This document shows, piece by piece, positions 59,186-64,000 of a stretch of 64,000 bases of DNA (its first letter is position 1; each line of letters opens with the position of its first letter). Location: the NCBI GenBank assembly GCA_017590115.1, contig JAGGNK010010337.1, forward strand, positions 5,407,679 to 5,471,678, written 5' to 3'. The notes under the pieces are model-generated. The model was not told the DNA's origin. It was given only the letters and a program-made list of their open reading frames with translations, and did no database searches. Source of the stretch: Montifringilla adamsi (taxonomy: Eukaryota; Chordata; Aves; Passeriformes; Passeridae). Made by a program: the position numbers and the translations under genes.

Positions 59186-61149
59186 TGCCATCCTGCGCCT
59201 CTTGGCTATTCAGGCTGCCAGCTTTATGGTCCAAGTCTGTCTCCTACTGTTCTAGCTACCACCGTAATTATGAGAATTTGATACATGCTGCATTCCAGCA
59301 CCCCTTCCCACAGACCTCTGTTAGACACCATGCCAGCTTCTACCACCCCTTCCTGGGACATACATGCACTGTGAAGGACAATCTGCCCCCATCACCCATC
59401 AGAAGCACCCCAACACCCAGCCCCAAAGGGACTACAACCCAGGGAGTCACTGTTTAGCTGTGACAGTGCAAAGGTACTGCACAAGGAGCACAAGAAATAT
59501 GAGGGGATTGCCCTGAGGTGCACCTCTGCCCCAGCATGCATCTGCCATGACTGCTCTAGTAAGGCAAGGGTTTATCCCTGACCTCAGAGGGCTGTTGAGC
59601 TTTCTGGCAGTGCCTTGACTTTGCAGCCTGGCATGCAAGCACCTTTTTGCAAGCAGTACTGCACTGCATGCAGTCACAGGGTCCTTTATGACCACCGTTG
59701 CCCAAAGCACCAAGAGAACATCTGGGTGTGACACTAGCACCCTTTTTCTTTACAGGGGCTAAACCTCTGCTGTGTCAGAGGCAGGAATTTACAAAGTATG
59801 AGACCTTTTCTTCCCTGTTTTGCTCTAAGGATCCTTAACTCCAGGAGCCACCACACCACTAAGAGCACCACTAAGGTTCTGCTTCTGCTCCAAAATCTCA
59901 TTGAAGGCTGATCCTCAAATGCCTTCAGGCAGCAGAATCTTGCTCAGTAGCTGCTAAATTCTCTCTGGGTAAGGCCTCCCATGCTGGGCACTGGGCATAC
60001 ACACATGGAAGGACAGTCCTTGCATGAAGACTTCTCAGCCTCAACAGGGAAGTGGCACAAAGGGGAGGAGATTAAACAGTACTAGTGAGATCACTGTGTA
60101 GAGAACTGGGGAAGGTGGGATTAAAACTCAGAGAGCACCAATTAGCTGCCCTGCACACCGTGGAGTGCCTTCACTCCTTGCGTGGCATTTCCATGCATGT
60201 ACATGGACACACACACATATATGTGTGTGTGTGTTTATATCTGTGTAAAGATGGATGTGGACACACAAGCTGCATTGACAAAGACTGAATGTGCATATCA
60301 CAGCTGCAAGTGGTACGTTGTGATTTGCCCTGTGCTACCTGCCAGGAGCTCACAGCCCCTTGTGGAGTGTCCCTCCTGACCTGACCCAGCAGGAACCCTG
60401 CCCCATTATGACTTCTCCAGGCTGAGCCAGCACAAGAAGCTGGGATTTCCAAAGGTGCAGGCACGACAGGCAGATGATTGCACTGAGATACTGTCCCAGC
60501 TTCTCCTCAGAGTTTGGTGCTGTGTGTTTTATCAACAAATAACATGTCTTTACTACTGCCAGCCCTGCTGAACCACTGAAGCTGCAGACAAGCAAGCTGT
60601 GTTTGCTTCTCTTTCATTTGTCATCAACACAATGGCCAGCCAAGTTCTCATTCCAGCATCTTACTTGTTGGTAACAACAAAAACAGTCAAAAAGGGAAAA
60701 GCTGATTTTTGGCAGGCTGTGGGCATTCAGAAATGTAGGCTTGGATAGGTAAAGTGAAAAAGGCCCAGTATGAAAATCACTGGAGAAACAGAAACATTAG
60801 GAAGCAAGAGTTTAAAACCAAAAAAAGTCGGCTGGTTGGGTTTTCAGATCCCCCTATTTCTGCTCTCTGGGATGGTGTTGTGTATTAATCCTCTCCTTTC
60901 ACCAACACAGGGGGCCCTCAAGTTAAGTGACAACTGAACTTGGTCAGAAGGAGACCAAGAAGCTTTCACTTCCTAAAGGCTGCACTCAGGGACCATTCCA
61001 GGTCTGGATCACAGTCCTGCTGTTTACAGGATACAGAGCTCAGGGCAGAGAAAATGCAGGGAAGAACAGTGACAGACGCCACTGAGGGAATATCTCTGGA
61101 GTATGTTAGTAGGTTGCTGAAAGGGAGGAACAGTTTTGAAACATGAGCA
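59186..61149. other. Unique non-coding tract
   Basis: No exon, RNA gene or repeat family was recognised apart from a CA/TG repeat at 60207-60234. Confidence 0.65.
60207..60234. repeat. Inverted CA/TG simple repeat
   Basis: 'acacacacac' runs through 'atatat' into 'gtgtgtgtgtgt', so the tract is self-complementary and could extrude a hairpin. Non-coding. Confidence 0.9.
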
Positions 61150-61430
61150 CAGAGATAAAAATCTATTCCAAGGTGAGGATGAGCTAAATACATCAAAGGC
61201 CTTTCAGCACAATCTGTGCACATGTGAACCATCTAAATAGTAAACAGCGCATTTACTACTAATAGCCTCCTAATTTATTTATGGAGCCCCATCACACCGC
61301 AAATCTCTGTCATCTCCTTCACACACCAATCACCTGGCACCAGAGGAGCTCTGCTCTGCCCAGCCTTTGCTACCTGTTTTTAGAGATAAGCACTAAATAA
61401 CAGAGCCCTGCAAAACACGATAAGGCCCAC
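61150..61430. other. Possible conserved non-coding tract
   Basis: Repeat-free, AT-moderate sequence with words such as 'cctcctaatttatttatgg', 'tttagagataagcac' (GATA-like) and 'cacctggcacc' (E-box CACCTG). Texture only. No conservation measured and no coding potential. Confidence 0.2.
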
Positions 61431-61934
61431 GCCTCAAGATGGTTGACTGAAAATACTCATTTTCCAACTTGGGGACGTTTCACAAGCTGTCTTAGTGCCT
61501 TGGAGCACCTCAAGCAGCGGAAGGAAGAGGAAATACAAGCACAGAAGCCAACACGATCAGCCCCAGGGTTGGGGAATCCCTCCTCGCAAGTATATATGTG
61601 CATATGGATATATATCCACATTTGTCACTGCTATGGCAACTAAGACAACAAAGATATCCTTTTAAAGGCCCTGCAGTAAGGAGGAAAAATATTTTGCTAT
61701 ATATATCGCTGCCTATTGACGTCAAAAAATAACTTAAAATAAACTAACCTGTAAGTCTGGATCACGCTGGTCCTTTTTCCTCCTCTGTGGATATTGGAAT
61801 AACGTTCACGTCACAATGACCATCTGTTACCTTTCATGGAAAAAGTAACCAAAGAGAGCTGAGCTAGAAAGTTTTCTATCAAACCCTCACTGAAGCAACA
61901 TAAAAAGCTCCCTCTCCTAAAACCTATGGAGCAC
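61431..61934. other. Unique non-coding tract
   Basis: Contains 'ttgacgtcaa' (near 61718), an 8-base CRE palindrome TGACGTCA flanked by T and A, and 'cacgtcacaatgacc' near 61808. These are single sites without other promoter context. Confidence 0.5.
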
Positions 61935-62000
61935 TGTAATCCTGAGGGTCTCATTTACTCCTTCCACAGGCAAAACCCATACTGACATCAGAGGGAAATT
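61935..62000. repeat. Old interspersed repeat fragment, sauropsid type
   Basis: 'ctcatttactccttccacag' followed by 'gcaaaacccatactgacatc' and 'agagggaaattgcc' matches the order of a reptile repeat ('ctcacttactccttgcacag', 'gcaaaactcccattgacttc', 'agtgggagttttgcc'). Decayed, borders approximate. Confidence 0.45.
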
Positions 62001-64000
62001 GCCAATTTTGGTAATTAGTAAAAACTAAGAACCTGTGGTAAGCTGTGATAATTAATTCAGCTGAGCAGCTAAAGTGTTCACTGGGAAAAAAAAAAAAAAA
62101 CAAGCTGGCAGAAGGAAGTCTGAGCTGAATTGTAAAAATTAAACATTCAATTTAAAAGTGACTTTAAGAAGTTTGTTTCCACAGCCAAGATCTTGTTGAT
62201 CAGGGCATCCTACCTCTTGTGCATGTATCTGCAGCATCATGCACAGTAGGACTGACATGACTTTGTGCTCTTTCCACTAATGCTACCAGTGCAATTATTG
62301 CATTGACAGCACTAAGCTGCTGCTCTACATCCAATAAATACAGGTAGATGGATTTATGAGGCAGAGAGGAAGGTAGGGAATTTAGGACCTTAGTTTGCAC
62401 AAGGCTGAACCAATACAACCCTACTAAAGTCAAAGTCCAAGGTAATCGAGCACAAGCAACACAGCAGGAAAGCCCCACAGGGGAACAGGTTGGATGTTGG
62501 TGATGGTTCACACATGCAAGGCATGGGGGCATCTTTGGCATGGGACTGCTCTACAGCTCCTTGCCCAGTGCCCAGAATCAACAAAAGCGGTATCTCCCAT
62601 CTCTTGGCTAGCAGGAGGAGATAAGTAATACACCTCACCTGTGTTTCTATCCCAAATCATCTATTTCACTCACCTCAGGAAGATTGTGGGGAGCCCTCTC
62701 AAGTCCCTTTTGGCTCAAAGTGGGTTTTAATCTGGCTTGAAGGAGGCTGAACTGCCTGCATGTCCTACCAGAGCCCCACAGAGTGGGTTGAGGCGTTCTC
62801 CGAGGATGAGCTATGCCATGATACTCTCGAAAGCACCAGGGATATTTCAAAGCAACAGAATTTATTAGAGATTTTTTTTAAGGCAGATCTCTTACTCAGA
62901 ATGGTGAGTTTGAACAGATATAGCAAATGCAATGAGTCACTGGAGCATTGTGGGCCGTTATATACTATTAAGTCATCTGCAAGCCCATGGTGAACCCATT
63001 TGCAATGTGGTATTACACGGCCACTTGATGTGTTGTGGATTTGGGTCTGTTCCTCTTCTCCTCAGGGTTTGTTTTTCTTACTTTTTTTTTTTTTTTTTTT
63101 CCTGTAAGTCAAGCTGCAGACTACAAATAACAAGAGCTAACACAATTTGAGTAGGTTTGAATCAGACTTATGGAGGAAAATCAGCAATCACATAGGTTTT
63201 TAGAAGTTCAGAAATTTGCCTTCTCTCAAATTCTCCTAGGTCACCTGGTTGTCAAAACTGCTGGAATTGCTGCAATTCTCACCCCTCCTGCCCATCTGTC
63301 CCAAGTTTCCCTCTAAGCACAGGAAATCAGAGTTTGATTTGCCCCTGGGCTGCAGAGGAGCACTGCCGGCCCTCATCCAGCAGCGCGGCATTTCAGTATC
63401 CTGTGTTACTTGTCTCCCTACTGGTGTGCATAAAGATACACATCTGACTTTTCTCACATCTCTGTTATCTCCCAAATTAGTCTGCCAACTCTTGTGCCGT
63501 TAGTCACTCCAGCTCTTCCCTACAACAATTTCCTGAAGTACTTTGCCAAGAGGTTGCCTCCAGTGGCTCAGCCTGCAGGGCCTTCACCTTGTGGACTTGC
63601 ATAAAAGACATAATGGAAGAGCCTCTCCTTATTTTTAATTCTTTATTCTTTTAACATCCAGTCTCCCTGTATATTTTCTTTCATGGTAGAGGAAAACAGC
63701 CATCTTTTGGAGATCTCCTCCCTATCCTTCCTCACCTGCCTATATGAATTTAGGAAGACAATACACTAATATTTCTACTGACTGTAGTCTTCTTCAGCCC
63801 TGATTCTGGAAGCTTTCAGAGAAACACCTCTGACACAGCATCATCCCTCATCCATTTCCCAGCAAAGACCTTCCTTTTCTTTCTTCCTCTACCCCACTTC
63901 TAACACCCTCCTTCATATGAAATCACACAGGCATCCAAAAGCCTCTTTCACCTTTTATTAATGCCAAGTGCCACCCCTTCTCACCACCCTGAACAGGTCC
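62001..64000. other. Unique non-coding tract, no gene recognised
   Basis: Contains 15 A at 62086-62100 and 19 T at 63082-63100. Open frames are short and without domains. The right end is pyrimidine-rich. No exon, RNA gene or known repeat was recognised. Confidence 0.65.

Noticed and set aside
1..64000. A prokaryote-style gene cluster, phage, CRISPR array or endogenous retrovirus
   Set aside because: There are no dense co-directional genes, no regularly spaced direct repeats with unique spacers, and no recognisable long terminal repeats or gag, pol or env-like frames.

Overview
This window looks like non-coding DNA from a songbird nuclear genome. The best lineage marker is at 45524-45667. 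It is a tRNA-Ile-like head with recognisable A and B boxes, joined to a CR1-type 3' tail ending in TTCTGTGATTCT. That is the architecture of the TguSINE family known from passerine birds. CR1 LINE fragments (4101-4425, 27670-27740, 40574-41290), several very old MIR-type SINE remnants and other decayed repeats of the kind seen in turtles, crocodilians and birds all fit a sauropsid background. The order assignment rests mainly on the one SINE.

I find no protein-coding gene I can defend. The long open frames are short by eukaryotic standards, often start at non-ATG codons, overlap open frames on both strands and lack recognisable domains. One stretch on the minus strand (43373-43879) reads more like protein than the rest and is listed as a weak candidate exon. 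No functional tRNA, rRNA, CRISPR array or operon-like structure was seen. The window is best read as an intergenic tract or the inside of a very large intron.

Layout: 1-4100 is mostly unique sequence with one old repeat fragment and a possible conserved tract near 2660-2995. 4101-4425 is an antisense CR1 3' end. 4426-10815 is unique apart from a striking homopolymer stack at 6911-7025. 10820-13970 carries two MIR remnants and two short tandem duplications. 13971-22940 is unique, with a CpG-dense patch at 16549-16915 and a CA microsatellite. 22945-29030 holds palindromic or A/T-rich old repeats and a CR1 end. 29031-36880 is long unique sequence, including the most enhancer-like tract (31180-31880). 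36880-46680 contains MIR remnants, a dead CR1 reverse-transcriptase fragment, pyrimidine tracts, the candidate exon and the songbird SINE. 46681-64000 holds a second CpG cluster (47687-47888), a 41-bp minisatellite, a GGAT array, another MIR and a possible conserved tract near 61150-61430.

Nothing here forms a gene system. The observations most worth checking are the two CpG-dense patches, the candidate minus-strand exon, the persistence of MIR cores in a bird, and the 55-A homopolymer stack, which may be an assembly problem. All repeat identities come from memory of family sequence patterns, not from a search, and conservation was not measured.
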